DNA of 64,000 nt. It comes from Kineosporia aurantiaca JCM 3230 (GTDB lineage: Bacteria; Actinomycetota; Actinomycetes; Actinomycetales; Kineosporiaceae). The stretch lies in the NCBI GenBank assembly GCA_000719025.1, contig JODP01000006.1, positions 744,001 to 808,000 of the forward strand, read 5' to 3'. The notes below the pieces were generated by a model. It made no database searches. It had not been told where the DNA came from and saw nothing but the letters and a program-made list of their open reading frames with translations. A program made the position numbers and the translations under genes. Numbering within the stretch: the stretch's first letter is position 1; the number at the start of each line of letters is the position of its first letter. Positions 35,437-44,173 of this stretch are shown here, piece by piece.

Positions 35437-36528
35437 TCAGCCCGCGATCGTCCAGGTGTCCTTACCCGCCAGCAGGGCGGCCAGGTCGTCGTCCGTCGCC
35501 GGCCCGTTGTTCGCCTCCACGGCGCCGGCCACCTGAGCCCGCACCAGATCGTCGTAGGCCGGCCGGCTCACCTTCCGGAACACCCCGAGCGGGACGTGCG
35601 ACAGGGTCTCCTCGTCCAGCCGGGAGAGGGCGAACTGGGTCGCCGGGTTGGGATTTTCGGCGTCGTGCACCAGCAGTGACTCCTCGCCCACCGAGGCGAC
35701 GTCGACGACGTCCATCGTTCCGTCGGCCGCCCGGACCACGCCCTTGGACCCGTCCGCCCCGAACCGGATCGGCTGCCCGTGTTCCAGCCGGATCAGCCGG
35801 GCCTGGGCCTCGTCCTTGTCCTTCAGCACGTCGAAGGCGCCGTCGTTGAAGATCGGGCAGTTCTGGTAGATCTCCACCAGCGCCGAGCCGCGGTGCTCCA
35901 CCGCCTGACGCAGCACGCTGGTCAGGTGCTTGCGGTCGGAGTCCAGGGTGCGGGCGACGAAGGTGGCCTCGGCGCCCAGGGCCAGCGAGATCGGGTTGAA
36001 CGGGGTGTCGACCGAGCCGACCGGGGTGGACTTGGTGATCTTGCCGGGCTCGCTGGTCGGTGAGTACTGGCCCTTGGTGAGGCCGTAGATCCGGTTGTTG
36101 AACAGCAGGATGGTCAGGTTCACGTTCCGGCGCAGGGCGTGGATCAGGTGGTTGCCGCCGATCGAGAGGGCGTCCCCGTCCCCGGTCACCACCCAGACGT
36201 TGAGGTCGGGACGGGCGGTGACCAGGCCGGTGGCGATCGCCGGGGCGCGGCCGTGGATCGAGTGCAGGCCGTAGGTGTCCAGGTAGTACGGGAACCGCGA
36301 GGAGCAGCCGATGCCGGAGACGCAGACCACGTTCTCCCGCCGGATCCCCAGTTCCGGCATGAAGCCCTGGACGGCGGCCAGGATCGCGTAGTCGCCGCAG
36401 CCCGGGCACCAGCGCACCTCCGCGCCCGAGGTGAAGTCCTTGCGGGTCTGCTTCGCCTCGTCCGGGCCGAGGTGCGGCACGTGGGCCAGGCCGGACAGCA
36501 CGGTCGGCATTCCTAGTTCGGTGGACAT
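35437..36528 (-). CDS. korB: 2-oxoacid:ferredoxin oxidoreductase, beta subunit
   Basis: A 363-residue thiamine-diphosphate-binding subunit. With KorA it probably decarboxylates 2-oxoglutarate to succinyl-CoA and reduces ferredoxin. The iron-sulfur ligand region shows WCPGCGDYAILAAVQ and later GIGCSSRFPYY; the TPP motif runs from VVTGDGDALSIGG to LFNNRIYGLTKGQYSPTS. It follows korA with one base between stop and start. Relatives are the mycobacterial KorAB pair. Confidence 0.94.
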   Translation of the reverse strand: MSTELGMPTVLSGLAHVPHLGPDEAKQTRKDFTSGAEVRWCPGCGDYAILAAVQGFMPELGIRRENVVCVSGIGCSSRFPYYLDTYGLHSIHGRAPAIATGLVTARPDLNVWVVTGDGDALSIGGNHLIHALRRNVNLTILLFNNRIYGLTKGQYSPTSEPGKITKSTPVGSVDTPFNPISLALGAEATFVARTLDSDRKHLTSVLRQAVEHRGSALVEIYQNCPIFNDGAFDVLKDKDEAQARLIRLEHGQPIRFGADGSKGVVRAADGTMDVVDVASVGEESLLVHDAENPNPATQFALSRLDEETLSHVPLGVFRKVSRPAYDDLVRAQVAGAVEANNGPATDDDLAALLAGKDTWTIAG

Positions 36529-36529
36529 C

Positions 36530-38410
36530 TCAGTAGGCCTCCTTGATCTCCGTGGCGAGCGAGGTGATCGCGGTGGCGATCTCGGCGGAACTGAACGGCA
36601 GCCCGCGGACCTGGTTGTAACTGCGCGCGTCGACCAGGTACTTGGCCCGCAGCAACAGGGCCAGCTGGCCCAGGTTCATCTCCGGAATCAGCACCCGCTG
36701 ATAGCGTTTCAGCACCTCGCCGGTGTTCGCCGGGAACGGGTTCAGATGCCGCAGATGCGCGGTGGCCACCTTGGCGCCGGTGCGGCGGGCTGCCCGGGCC
36801 CCGGCCGCGATCGGGCCGAAGGTGCTGCCCCAGCCGATCACCAGGACATCCGCGTCGCCGGCCGGGTCGTCCACCTCCAGCGGGGGTACGTCGATGCCGT
36901 CCACCTTGGCCTGGCGCAGCCGGACCATCTTGTCGTGGTTGTCCGGGCTGTAGTCGATCTCGCCGGTGCCGTCGGCCTTCTCGATGCCGCCGATCCGGTG
37001 TTCCAGGCCGGGGGTGCCGGGCGGGGCCCAGGGGCGGGCCAAGGTTTCCGGATCACGGTCGTAGGGGCGGAAGACGCCGGTCCCTGGTTGTGCGAACTCG
37101 ACCTTCAGATCGGGCAGTTCGCTCACTGAGGGCAGTTGCCACGGCTCGGACCCGTTGGCCAGATAGCCGTCCGACAGCAGCAGCACCGGCGTGCGGTAGG
37201 TGATGGCCACCCGTACCGCCTCGATCGCCGCGTCGAAGCAGTCGGCCGGGGAACGCGGGGCGATCACCGGGACCGGCGACTCGCCGTTGCGCCCGAACAT
37301 GGCCTGCAGCAGGTCGGACTGCTCGGTCTTGGTCGGCAGCCCGGTGGACGGCCCGCCGCGCTGCACGTCCACGATGACCAGCGGCAGCTCCAGCGAGACG
37401 GCCAGGCCGATGGTCTCGCTCTTCAGGGCCAGACCGGGGCCGGAGGTGGTGGTCACGCCGATCGAGCCGCCGTACGCGGCGCCCAGCGCGGCCCCGATCG
37501 CGGAGATCTCGTCCTCCGCCTGGATCGTGGTGACGCCGAACTTCTTCATCCCGGACAGCGCGTGCAAGATGTCCGAGGCCGGGGTGATCGGGTACGAGCC
37601 GAGCACCACCGGCAGCCCGGAGCGGTGCCCGGCGGCGACCAGGCCGTAGGCCAGGGCGGTGTTGCCGGTGATGTTCCGGTAGGTGCCGGCCGGGGCGGGC
37701 GCAGGGGCGATCTCGTAGGAGACGGCGAAGCCCTCGGTGGTCTCGCCGAACGCCCAGCCGGCCTTGAACGCGGTCAGGTTGGCGGCCAGGATCTCCGGAC
37801 GGCGGCCGAACTTGGTGTTCAGGAAGCGCTCGGTGCCCTCGGTCGGCCGGTTGTAGAGCCAGCACAGCAGGCCCAGCGCGAACATGTTCTTCGAGCGCTC
37901 CGCGTCCTTCCGGGAGAGCCCGAACTCCTTCAGCGCCTCCACCGTCATCGAGGTGAGCGCGACCGGGTGCACCTGCCAGGACTCCAGCGTGCCGTCCTCC
38001 ACCGGGCTCGCCGCGTACCCGACCTTGGCCAGGTTCCGCTTGGTGAACTCGTCGGTGTTCACGATGATCGTCTTGCCCCGGGGCAGGTCGGCCAGGTTGG
38101 CCTTGAGCGCCGCCGGGTTCATCGCCACCAGCACGTCCGGGGCGTCTCCGGGGGTCAGCACGTCGTGGTCGGCGAAGTGCAGCTGGAAACTGGAGACGCC
38201 GGGCAGCGTGCCCTGAGGGGCCCGGATCTCGGCCGGGAAGTTCGGCAGCGTGGCCAGGTCGTTGCCCAGCGACGCGGTCTCCGCGGTGAACCGGTCCCCG
38301 GTGAGCTGCATGCCGTCGCCGGAGTCACCGGCGAACCGGATCACCACGCTGTCGATCTGCTCGACCCGCGGCCGGCCCGGTTCGATCGGGACCACAGCAG
38401 TGTGTTCCAT
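36530..38410 (-). CDS. korA: 2-oxoacid:ferredoxin oxidoreductase, fused gamma-alpha subunit
   Basis: A 626-residue protein with the gamma domain (about 20-190; RFAGDSGDGMQLTGDRFTAE) fused to the alpha pyrophosphate/pyrimidine-type domain (from about 245; GSYPITPASDILHALS, TIQAEDEISAIGAALGAAYGG, TTSGPGLALKSE) and a C-terminal transketolase-like domain (DVLVIGWGSTFGPI). This is the usual KorA architecture. The ATG has AGGAGA just upstream. It is divergent from a LysR gene across a 249-bp region with two perfect palindromes. Confidence 0.94.
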   Translation of the reverse strand: MEHTAVVPIEPGRPRVEQIDSVVIRFAGDSGDGMQLTGDRFTAETASLGNDLATLPNFPAEIRAPQGTLPGVSSFQLHFADHDVLTPGDAPDVLVAMNPAALKANLADLPRGKTIIVNTDEFTKRNLAKVGYAASPVEDGTLESWQVHPVALTSMTVEALKEFGLSRKDAERSKNMFALGLLCWLYNRPTEGTERFLNTKFGRRPEILAANLTAFKAGWAFGETTEGFAVSYEIAPAPAPAGTYRNITGNTALAYGLVAAGHRSGLPVVLGSYPITPASDILHALSGMKKFGVTTIQAEDEISAIGAALGAAYGGSIGVTTTSGPGLALKSETIGLAVSLELPLVIVDVQRGGPSTGLPTKTEQSDLLQAMFGRNGESPVPVIAPRSPADCFDAAIEAVRVAITYRTPVLLLSDGYLANGSEPWQLPSVSELPDLKVEFAQPGTGVFRPYDRDPETLARPWAPPGTPGLEHRIGGIEKADGTGEIDYSPDNHDKMVRLRQAKVDGIDVPPLEVDDPAGDADVLVIGWGSTFGPIAAGARAARRTGAKVATAHLRHLNPFPANTGEVLKRYQRVLIPEMNLGQLALLLRAKYLVDARSYNQVRGLPFSSAEIATAITSLATEIKEAY

Positions 38411-38510
38411 GAAATCTCCTCAGTCCGCCTGGCCGTGCCCGCGCCTGTTCCCACCGTGCGGCTTCACGGACACCTGCATCCAGTGTCTCGCTGTGGGGCG
38501 CGTCGCACGC

Positions 38511-38530
38511 CACTAAGGTTCCCCTTAGTG
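38511..38530. promoter_or_regulatory. palindrome CACTAAGG-N4-CCTTAGTG between korA and the LysR gene
   Basis: A perfect 8-bp inverted repeat with a 4-nt centre, 100 bp upstream of the korA start. It suits a dimeric regulator binding near the korA promoter; the neighbouring LysR protein is a candidate, though the sequence differs from the other palindrome. Confidence 0.5.
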
Positions 38531-38618
38531 CTGGTCTTCTGCTAGTGGCCCGATCCGGCCGTACCCGCCATCAGGGTGCAGCGGTCCGGCCGGGCCGGGA
38601 TAGCCCGCCCGGTCCTGG

Positions 38619-38645
38619 GCCGTCACAAGGATGCCTTGTGACGGC
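38619..38645. promoter_or_regulatory. long palindrome with LysR-type T-N11-A core
   Basis: Perfect 12-bp arms, GCCGTCACAAGG and its reverse complement CCTTGTGACGGC, flank ATG, ending 14 bp before the LysR start codon. It contains several T-N11-A arrangements centred on the dyad, the hallmark of LysR-type operators, and is well placed for autoregulation. Confidence 0.65.
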
Positions 38646-38659
38646 GCTAACCTGGGCGG

Positions 38660-39592
38660 ATGCCGCTCTCCCCGCGTGTCCCCGAGCTGACTGCGCTCGA
38701 CCTGCTGCTTTCGGTGGCCCGGACGGGCAGTCTGGGGGCCGCCGCGCGCGAGCACGGGATCAGCCAGCAGGCCGCCAGCGAACGGATCCGCCGGCTCGAA
38801 GGCACCCTCGGCGTGCAGGTGCTGCGGCGCAGCCGACAGGGGTCCAGTCTGACCACGGCCGGCGCCCTGGTCGCGGACTGGGCCGGCCAGCTGACCGAGC
38901 TCGCGGCCGGGCTGGACGCCAGCGTGGAGGCCTTGCGCGCCGAACGGCACGCCCGGTTGCGGGTGGCCGCCAGCCTGACCGTCGCCGAGTACCTGATGCC
39001 GCGCTGGCTGGTCACCCTGCGGCACCAGGTCGAGGCGCGGGGCGACGAGGTCTCGGTGCAGCTGACCGCGACGAACTCGGAGGAGGTGGCCGAGCGGGTA
39101 CGGGACGGACGCGCCGGGCTGGGTTTCGTCGAGGGGCCGGCCGCGCCGGACGACCTGGCCTGGCGCCGGATCGGGGCCGATGCCCTGGTCCTGGTGGTCC
39201 CGGCCGGGCATCCCTGGGCTCGCCGCCGCCGGCCGGTGGACGCCGCCGAACTGGCCCATACGCCCTTGGTTTCCCGCGAAGCCGGATCGGGCACCCGGCG
39301 CGCGTTGGAGGTGGCGCTCGACGTCGCCCTCGGAGCAGGACATGAGACCGCGGAGCCGCTGCTCGAGCTGTCCGGCACGGCGGCCGTGCGCGGTGCGGTG
39401 CTGGCCGGGGCCGGTCCCGCGGTGATGAGCACCCTGGCCGTGGCCGACGACGTGGCCTCCGGCCGGCTGCGCACCGTTTCCCTGACCGGCCTGGCTCTAG
39501 ACCGCCACCTGCTCGCGGTCTGGCCGCTGGGCAGTTCGCCCCGAGGGCTGGCCTCCGACCTGCTGACCATCGCGATGAGACGCACGACATAG
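38660..39592 (+). CDS. LysR-family transcriptional regulator
   Basis: A 310-residue DNA-binding protein. The N-terminal winged helix-turn-helix is PELTALDLLLSVARTGSLGAAAREHGISQQAASERIRRLE in three consecutive segments (residues about 6-45). A periplasmic-binding-like effector domain follows, with RVAASLTVAEYLMPRWL and LVVPAGHPWARR. The divergent korA promoter is the likely target, by the usual LysR arrangement; the effector is unknown. Confidence 0.93.
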   Translation: MPLSPRVPELTALDLLLSVARTGSLGAAAREHGISQQAASERIRRLEGTLGVQVLRRSRQGSSLTTAGALVADWAGQLTELAAGLDASVEALRAERHARLRVAASLTVAEYLMPRWLVTLRHQVEARGDEVSVQLTATNSEEVAERVRDGRAGLGFVEGPAAPDDLAWRRIGADALVLVVPAGHPWARRRRPVDAAELAHTPLVSREAGSGTRRALEVALDVALGAGHETAEPLLELSGTAAVRGAVLAGAGPAVMSTLAVADDVASGRLRTVSLTGLALDRHLLAVWPLGSSPRGLASDLLTIAMRRTT

Positions 39593-39727
39593 AACCGTTT
39601 GGACGATTAAACCTATTTACCCCCTTGTTCACGAACTGGCCGGTCGGTTGCCGTCGGCCGGTCGGCTGTCTTCGTCAGTCTCGGGACCTCCCTTGGGTTT
39701 CGCGGACGGATGGAGAACGAGATCGCC

Positions 39728-41146
39728 ATGCCGGTAAAGAAATTCGCCCCGGTGCTGGCCTCGGCCGCGCTCGTGGCCACGGTCGTCGGCGGCTCGATGG
39801 GCGCCGTAAAGTTGACCTCCTCGCCGGCGTCGGCCGGGGCTTCCGCAGCCGACCGGATTCGTCAGGAACTGCTGCGACACGATGCCGGGGCCCCTCTCCT
39901 GATCACCTCGCACCGGGGCGACTGGCGCTCGGCGCCGGAAAACTCGGTGGCAGGCCTTGATTCGGCGATCAGGCGGGGTGCCGACCTGGTCGAGATCGAC
40001 CTCCAGAAGACCTCGGACGGCCAGCTGGTGCTGATGCACGACGACACGGTGGACCGGACCACGGACGGCACCGGACGGGTCGCCGACCTGACCCTGGCCC
40101 AGATCGAGAGTTTGCACCTGCAGAAGGGGCTGGGTGGCAATCAGGCCCCGGTCAGCGCCGAGCGGGTGCCGACCCTGGAGCAGGCGCTGCGGACCATCCG
40201 CGGTCGGGCCCTGGTCAACCTGGACAAGGCCTGGGCCTACCGGGACCAGATCTATCAGCTCCTGGTCCGGCTCGACATGGTGGACGAGGGGCTGTTCAAG
40301 AGCAGCGCCGACGTCGCCGAGGTCCAGGCGTTCCTGGCCCAGGACCCGAAAATCCTTTACAGCCACGTGGTGGACGACGCGAACGCCGCTTCTATCGGCG
40401 CCTTCACCGGACCCGTCCCCCAGGTTTACGAGCTGATTTTCGACCGGCTTACGGACGCCCAGATCCAGCCTTCCGCAGTGGCCAAGGCGGAGAAGACCAG
40501 CCGGATCTTCGTCAACACGATGTGGCGCGGGCTGGCCGCTGGGTACACCGACGAGGCCTCGCTGCGCGACCCGGCGCTGGGCTGGGCGACCGTGGTCGAC
40601 CGGCACCACGCCGACATCCTGCAGACCGACAACATCCCGGCCATGGTTCAGTGGCGAGCCGCTCGGGAGAAACACCAGACCTGGCCCCGGGTACCCGCGA
40701 ACACGGTCCGGGTGCAGGCCGAGGACTACTCGACCGACGGCAAGGACGTCGGTTACCACGACACCGAGGACGCGAACCAGGGCGGCGCGGCCCGGACCTA
40801 CGAGGGCGTCGACATCGGCGACAACGAGGGCGCGATCTGCATCGACTACATCCGCCAGGGCGAGTGGATCCGTTACTCGGTGCAGGTTCCCGCCACCGGC
40901 CGGTACCAGGTCCGGGCCCGGGTCTCCTCGCCGTACTCCCCGGCCGGGCGGTTCAGCCTGGACTTCCTGAGCGCGGGCGCCGGGCCTTCGGTGGACGTGC
41001 CCAACACCACCTCACACAGCGCCTTCGAGCTGGTCGATGTCGAGACCCGCACCCTGACCAAGGGCCGCCACGACTTCGTCCTGCGGGTGGACGCTTCCGC
41101 CTACCAGAACTGGAACCTCGACTACCTGGACTTCGCCCGGATCTAG
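39728..41146 (+). CDS. secreted glycerophosphodiester phosphodiesterase-like protein with C-terminal CBM6-like domain
   Basis: A 472-residue exported protein. MPVKKFAPVLASAALVATVVGG is a typical signal peptide start; an ATG six codons earlier would add acidic residues before it and has no ribosome-binding site. The GDPD domain has H62-R63-G64 (SHRGDW), E89/D91 (VEIDLQ) and H104 (LMHDDTVDRTTDG), the metal-binding and catalytic residues. From about residue 325 a CBM6-like beta-sandwich begins (VRVQAEDYSTDGKD; GEWIRYSVQVPATGRYQV). Similar fusions act on cell-wall or extracellular phosphodiesters; the substrate is unknown. Its stop codon shares a CTAG palindrome with the stop of convergent nuoH2. 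Confidence 0.88.
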   Translation: MPVKKFAPVLASAALVATVVGGSMGAVKLTSSPASAGASAADRIRQELLRHDAGAPLLITSHRGDWRSAPENSVAGLDSAIRRGADLVEIDLQKTSDGQLVLMHDDTVDRTTDGTGRVADLTLAQIESLHLQKGLGGNQAPVSAERVPTLEQALRTIRGRALVNLDKAWAYRDQIYQLLVRLDMVDEGLFKSSADVAEVQAFLAQDPKILYSHVVDDANAASIGAFTGPVPQVYELIFDRLTDAQIQPSAVAKAEKTSRIFVNTMWRGLAAGYTDEASLRDPALGWATVVDRHHADILQTDNIPAMVQWRAAREKHQTWPRVPANTVRVQAEDYSTDGKDVGYHDTEDANQGGAARTYEGVDIGDNEGAICIDYIRQGEWIRYSVQVPATGRYQVRARVSSPYSPAGRFSLDFLSAGAGPSVDVPNTTSHSAFELVDVETRTLTKGRHDFVLRVDASAYQNWNLDYLDFARI

Positions 41147-42114
41147 TTCTGCAGGACCACGACCACGGCGGTGAGGGCCAGCTGCGCGAGGGCGATCGGC
41201 ACCAGCCCACCCCAGGCCAGACGCTGCAGCTGGTCCTCCCTCAGCCGGGGCCAGGCCACCCTCAGCCAGATCACCACGACCGCCACGGCTCCGGTTTTCA
41301 GCAAGGTCCAGAGGGGGCCGAGCGTCGGGGTGAGCGGGCCGTGCCAGGCGCCGAGGAACAACACCGCGGTGAGGGCCGACAACACCACGATGCCCGCGTA
41401 CTCGGAGAGCAGGAACAGCGCGAACCGCAGCCCGGTGTACTCCGTGTAAGGCCCGGCCACCAGCTCGGACTCGGCGATCGGCATGTCGAACGGTGGACGC
41501 TGCACCTCGGCCAGCCCGGCCACGACGAACACGAACAGCGCAGGCAACTGCCAGAACAGCCACCACCACTGCCAGGCCTCCCCGATCCCGGTCAGCGACA
41601 GCGTGCCCGCCGCCATCGCCACACTGGCCGCGGCCAGCACCAGAGGAAGCTCGTAGGCCAGCAACTGCGCCGCCGCCCGCATCGAACCGAGCAACGCATA
41701 CTTGTTCGCACTCGCCCAGCCCGCCATCAGCGTGCCGAGCACGGCGACCGCGCTCGCTGCCAGCACGAACAGCAGCCCCGAGTCGACGTCGGCCGCCACC
41801 CAGTCCGGGCTCAGCGGGATCACCGCGAGCGCTACCAGATAGGGAACCAGGGCTACCGCGGGCGCCAGCTTGAACACCCCCGCGTCGGCCCGGGCCGGCA
41901 CCACGTCTTCCTTCTGGAGGAACTTCACCCCGTCGGCCATCAACTGGGCCCACCCGTGAAACCCACCCGCGTACATCGGCCCGAGCCGCCCCTGCATCCG
42001 CGCCATCACCTTGTGCTCGGTCTGGCCGACCAGCAGGGGCAGGGTGAGGAAGGCGACCATCACACAGACGGCCCGGAGGACGACCTCGGCCAGGAGCCCG
42101 GCATCGAAATTCAT
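41143..42114 (-). CDS. nuoH2: complex I subunit H, second copy
   Basis: A 323-residue membrane subunit with eight predicted helices. Signature segments are changed relative to the main NuoH: EHKVMARMQGRLGPMYAG instead of ERRVVGRMQSRPGPNRNG, ADGVKFLQKEDVVP, and AEVQRPPFDMPIAESELVAGPYTEYT instead of ETNRAPFDLPEAEGEL. The acidic residues of the quinone-cavity loop are kept. It lacks the charged tail of the main copy. It is the last gene of a minus-strand nuoA2-B2-C2-H2 block, overlapping nuoC2 by four bases; a nuoD would be expected between C2 and H2 but is absent. Confidence 0.94.
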   Translation of the reverse strand: MNFDAGLLAEVVLRAVCVMVAFLTLPLLVGQTEHKVMARMQGRLGPMYAGGFHGWAQLMADGVKFLQKEDVVPARADAGVFKLAPAVALVPYLVALAVIPLSPDWVAADVDSGLLFVLAASAVAVLGTLMAGWASANKYALLGSMRAAAQLLAYELPLVLAAASVAMAAGTLSLTGIGEAWQWWWLFWQLPALFVFVVAGLAEVQRPPFDMPIAESELVAGPYTEYTGLRFALFLLSEYAGIVVLSALTAVLFLGAWHGPLTPTLGPLWTLLKTGAVAVVVIWLRVAWPRLREDQLQRLAWGGLVPIALAQLALTAVVVVLQN

Positions 42115-43550
42115 GCTTCGGCGTCCGGTTTCGGGGTGGGGCCAGCCACGTCCGGCTCCGGGGTGGAGTCGGTTGCTTTCGGTTTGGGAGTAGGGCCAGG
42201 CATGTCCGGTGTCGGGGTGGAAGTGGCCACGTTGGGCTCCGGGGTGGAGGTGGTCACGCTCGGTTTGGGGGTTGGGCCGAGCATGTCCGGTGTCGGGGTG
42301 GAAGTGGCCATGTTCGGTTCCGGGGTGGAGCCGGATGTGGCCGGCTCAGGAGCGACCGGTGCTGCGACGTTCGGGGCCACTGACTCCGGCTTTGTCGCGC
42401 GGGCTTCCGGCTTGGCTGCGCTGCCCTCCGGCTTGGCCACCGCCCCTTCCGACCTGTCCGTGGCACCTGCCGTGTCGGTCGTTGTGCCTTCTGGGAAGTT
42501 TGAGGCGCCCTCTGGCCTGGCCGTGGCGCTTGCCGTGTTAGCTGCGGCGCTTTCCGGCTTTGCCGCGCGGGCTTCCAGGTCGGCCGCTGCCCCTTCCGGC
42601 TTGGCGGCGCCGTCTTTTGGTTTCGCCGTGGCGCCTGCTGCGTTGGCCGTTGCGTCTCCCGAGGAGACCGCGCCTTCCGGGTTCGCAGCAGCGGCACGGG
42701 AGGCTCGCGCGGTGCGGGCCGTGCGGCCGACGGCACCCGCGGTACCGGCGGCGCTGGCGGCTCCGGCCCGAGGAGCGCGGGCCGGGCGGGCGGGGGTGGG
42801 GGCCTCGCGGGGGGTGCCGGGTTCGTGGGGGCCCCAGGACGGGTCGGGTACGCCGGGGGGCAGGGTCTTGCGGCGGGCGGGGGCCTTGGCGCCGGAGTCG
42901 CCGGGGTCTTTGGCGCCGGGCCAGGCCTTGGCCGCGCGGGCGGCCAGCATGAACGACTTGCGTAGCGGGGTGCCCTCGAACCCGTCGGGCAGTAGCAGGG
43001 GGCGCAGGCCGGCGGCGGTGCCGTCCTCGAAGCCGGTGAAGGCGAGGCCGAACATCTCGAAGGTCTCCCGCTCGTGCCAGGCCACTCCGGGCCAGAGCGA
43101 GGTCAGGCTGGGCAGGGTGGGGGCAGAGTTGGGGACACGGGTGCGGAGCAGGACGCGGCGCACGGTGCGGTGGCCGGTGCCGAAGGAATCGGTGGCGGCC
43201 AGGTGGAGCACCACGTCGAGACCGGCCGGATCGCCCTCCGGCTCGTCGACTGCGGAAAGCCAGTCCAGGAAGTCCATTCCCAGCTGATCGCGGGCGCAGG
43301 TGGCCGCCGCCATCCAGCCCTCGGCAGGCACGTCCACCACCGGTGTGCCGATCCCGTCGGCGCTGACGGTGACCGAACGGGCACCGGCCGGCCCGGCCGG
43401 TTCTTCCCCGGTAGCAGCCATCTGGCTCTCGGCGGGTTCGGTGCCCCCGGGCGTCCTCAATTCGACCCCAGCAGACCGCAAAGCAGCCGTGAACCAGGCC
43501 TCCAACTGGCGGGCGTCAGCCGTCGTGCCGTTTCCGGGCCCACCGTTCAC
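42111..43550 (-). CDS. nuoC2: complex I subunit C, second copy, with long repetitive C-terminal tail
   Basis: A 479-residue protein. The NuoC (30-kDa) domain spans about residues 70-210, with PGVAWHERETFEMFGLAFTGF and LLLPDGFEGTPLRKSF. The rest is low complexity: a basic Pro/Ala/Arg-rich linker, an Ala/Glu/Lys/Pro-rich stretch with KPEGAAA-like repeats, and eight 9-residue repeats (residues 408-479; STPEPNVAT, STPTPDMPG, PTPKPKATD types). It is not a NuoC-NuoD fusion: no GPQHPSTHGV or other NuoD motif is present. The GTG start overlaps nuoB2 by four bases. Confidence 0.9.
   Translation of the reverse strand: MNGGPGNGTTADARQLEAWFTAALRSAGVELRTPGGTEPAESQMAATGEEPAGPAGARSVTVSADGIGTPVVDVPAEGWMAAATCARDQLGMDFLDWLSAVDEPEGDPAGLDVVLHLAATDSFGTGHRTVRRVLLRTRVPNSAPTLPSLTSLWPGVAWHERETFEMFGLAFTGFEDGTAAGLRPLLLPDGFEGTPLRKSFMLAARAAKAWPGAKDPGDSGAKAPARRKTLPPGVPDPSWGPHEPGTPREAPTPARPARAPRAGAASAAGTAGAVGRTARTARASRAAAANPEGAVSSGDATANAAGATAKPKDGAAKPEGAAADLEARAAKPESAAANTASATARPEGASNFPEGTTTDTAGATDRSEGAVAKPEGSAAKPEARATKPESVAPNVAAPVAPEPATSGSTPEPNMATSTPTPDMLGPTPKPSVTTSTPEPNVATSTPTPDMPGPTPKPKATDSTPEPDVAGPTPKPDAEA
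42114..42329 (-). repeat. 27-bp (9-codon) tandem repeats within nuoC2
   Basis: Eight consecutive 9-codon units at the 3' end of nuoC2 alternate three types (STPEPxxxx, STPTPDMxG, PTPKPxxxx), giving a higher-order period of 81 bp; the CATGTCCGGTGTCGGGG string recurs at 42201 and 42282. Confidence 0.9.
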
Positions 43551-44173
43551 GCCGGATCACCCTCGACCAGCCCACGGTTCAGCGAGGCCGCACCGCGGCG
43601 GCGGGAACCGTAGCGCGCGCCCAGGTTCTCAGCGGCGATCTTCTCCTGCAGCTTGATGATGCCCTGGAGCAGCGCCTCGGGCCGGGGCGGGCAGCCGGGC
43701 ACGTACACGTCGATCGGGATGATCTGGTCCACGCCCTTGGTCACGCAGTACGAGTCCCAGTACGGGCCGCCGGAGTTGGAGCAGGCGCCGAACGAGATCG
43801 CGTACTTCGGCTCGGGCATCTGCTCCCAGAGCCGGCGGACGGCCGGGGCCATCTTGTCGGTGACCGTGCCGGAGACCACCATCAGGTCGGCCTGGCGGGG
43901 GCCGTTGGCGAACGGGATCACGCCCAGCCGGATGAAGTCGTGGCGGGCCATGCTGGCCGCGATGAACTCGATCGCGCAGCAGGCCAGGCCGAAGTTGAAG
44001 ACCCAGAGCGAGTACCGCCGGCCCCAGTTCAGCACCAGCCGCAACGGGTGCGGGGCGACGGCGCCCAGACCACCCAGCGACGGGTCCTCGGAGGAGGAAC
44101 GCAGCACCGGCATCGGCAGCGCCGTCTTGGGGGAGATACCCCGGCTACCCGAGCCGGGCCGGGTCAGATCCAT
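43547..44173 (-). CDS. nuoB2: complex I subunit B, second copy
   Basis: A 208-residue NuoB protein. All N2-cluster ligands are present: the CC pair in GLACCAIEF, the cysteine in FGACSNSGG and that in PGCPPRPE. Compared with the main NuoB it has about 30 extra N-terminal residues and a basic C-terminus (YGSRRRG). The intact ligands mean the second complex can carry the terminal iron-sulfur cluster even though a matching NuoD is not encoded nearby. It overlaps nuoA2 by ten bases and nuoC2 by four. Confidence 0.95.
   Translation of the reverse strand: MDLTRPGSGSRGISPKTALPMPVLRSSSEDPSLGGLGAVAPHPLRLVLNWGRRYSLWVFNFGLACCAIEFIAASMARHDFIRLGVIPFANGPRQADLMVVSGTVTDKMAPAVRRLWEQMPEPKYAISFGACSNSGGPYWDSYCVTKGVDQIIPIDVYVPGCPPRPEALLQGIIKLQEKIAAENLGARYGSRRRGAASLNRGLVEGDPA

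Noticed and set aside
42111..42900. NuoC2 tail as a fused NuoD
   Set aside because: No NuoD motif is present; the tail is low-complexity repeat.
40522..43287. 921-codon plus-strand frame
   Set aside because: It is an out-of-frame shadow of the phosphodiesterase gene and of the antisense of nuoH2 and nuoC2, kept open by high GC.
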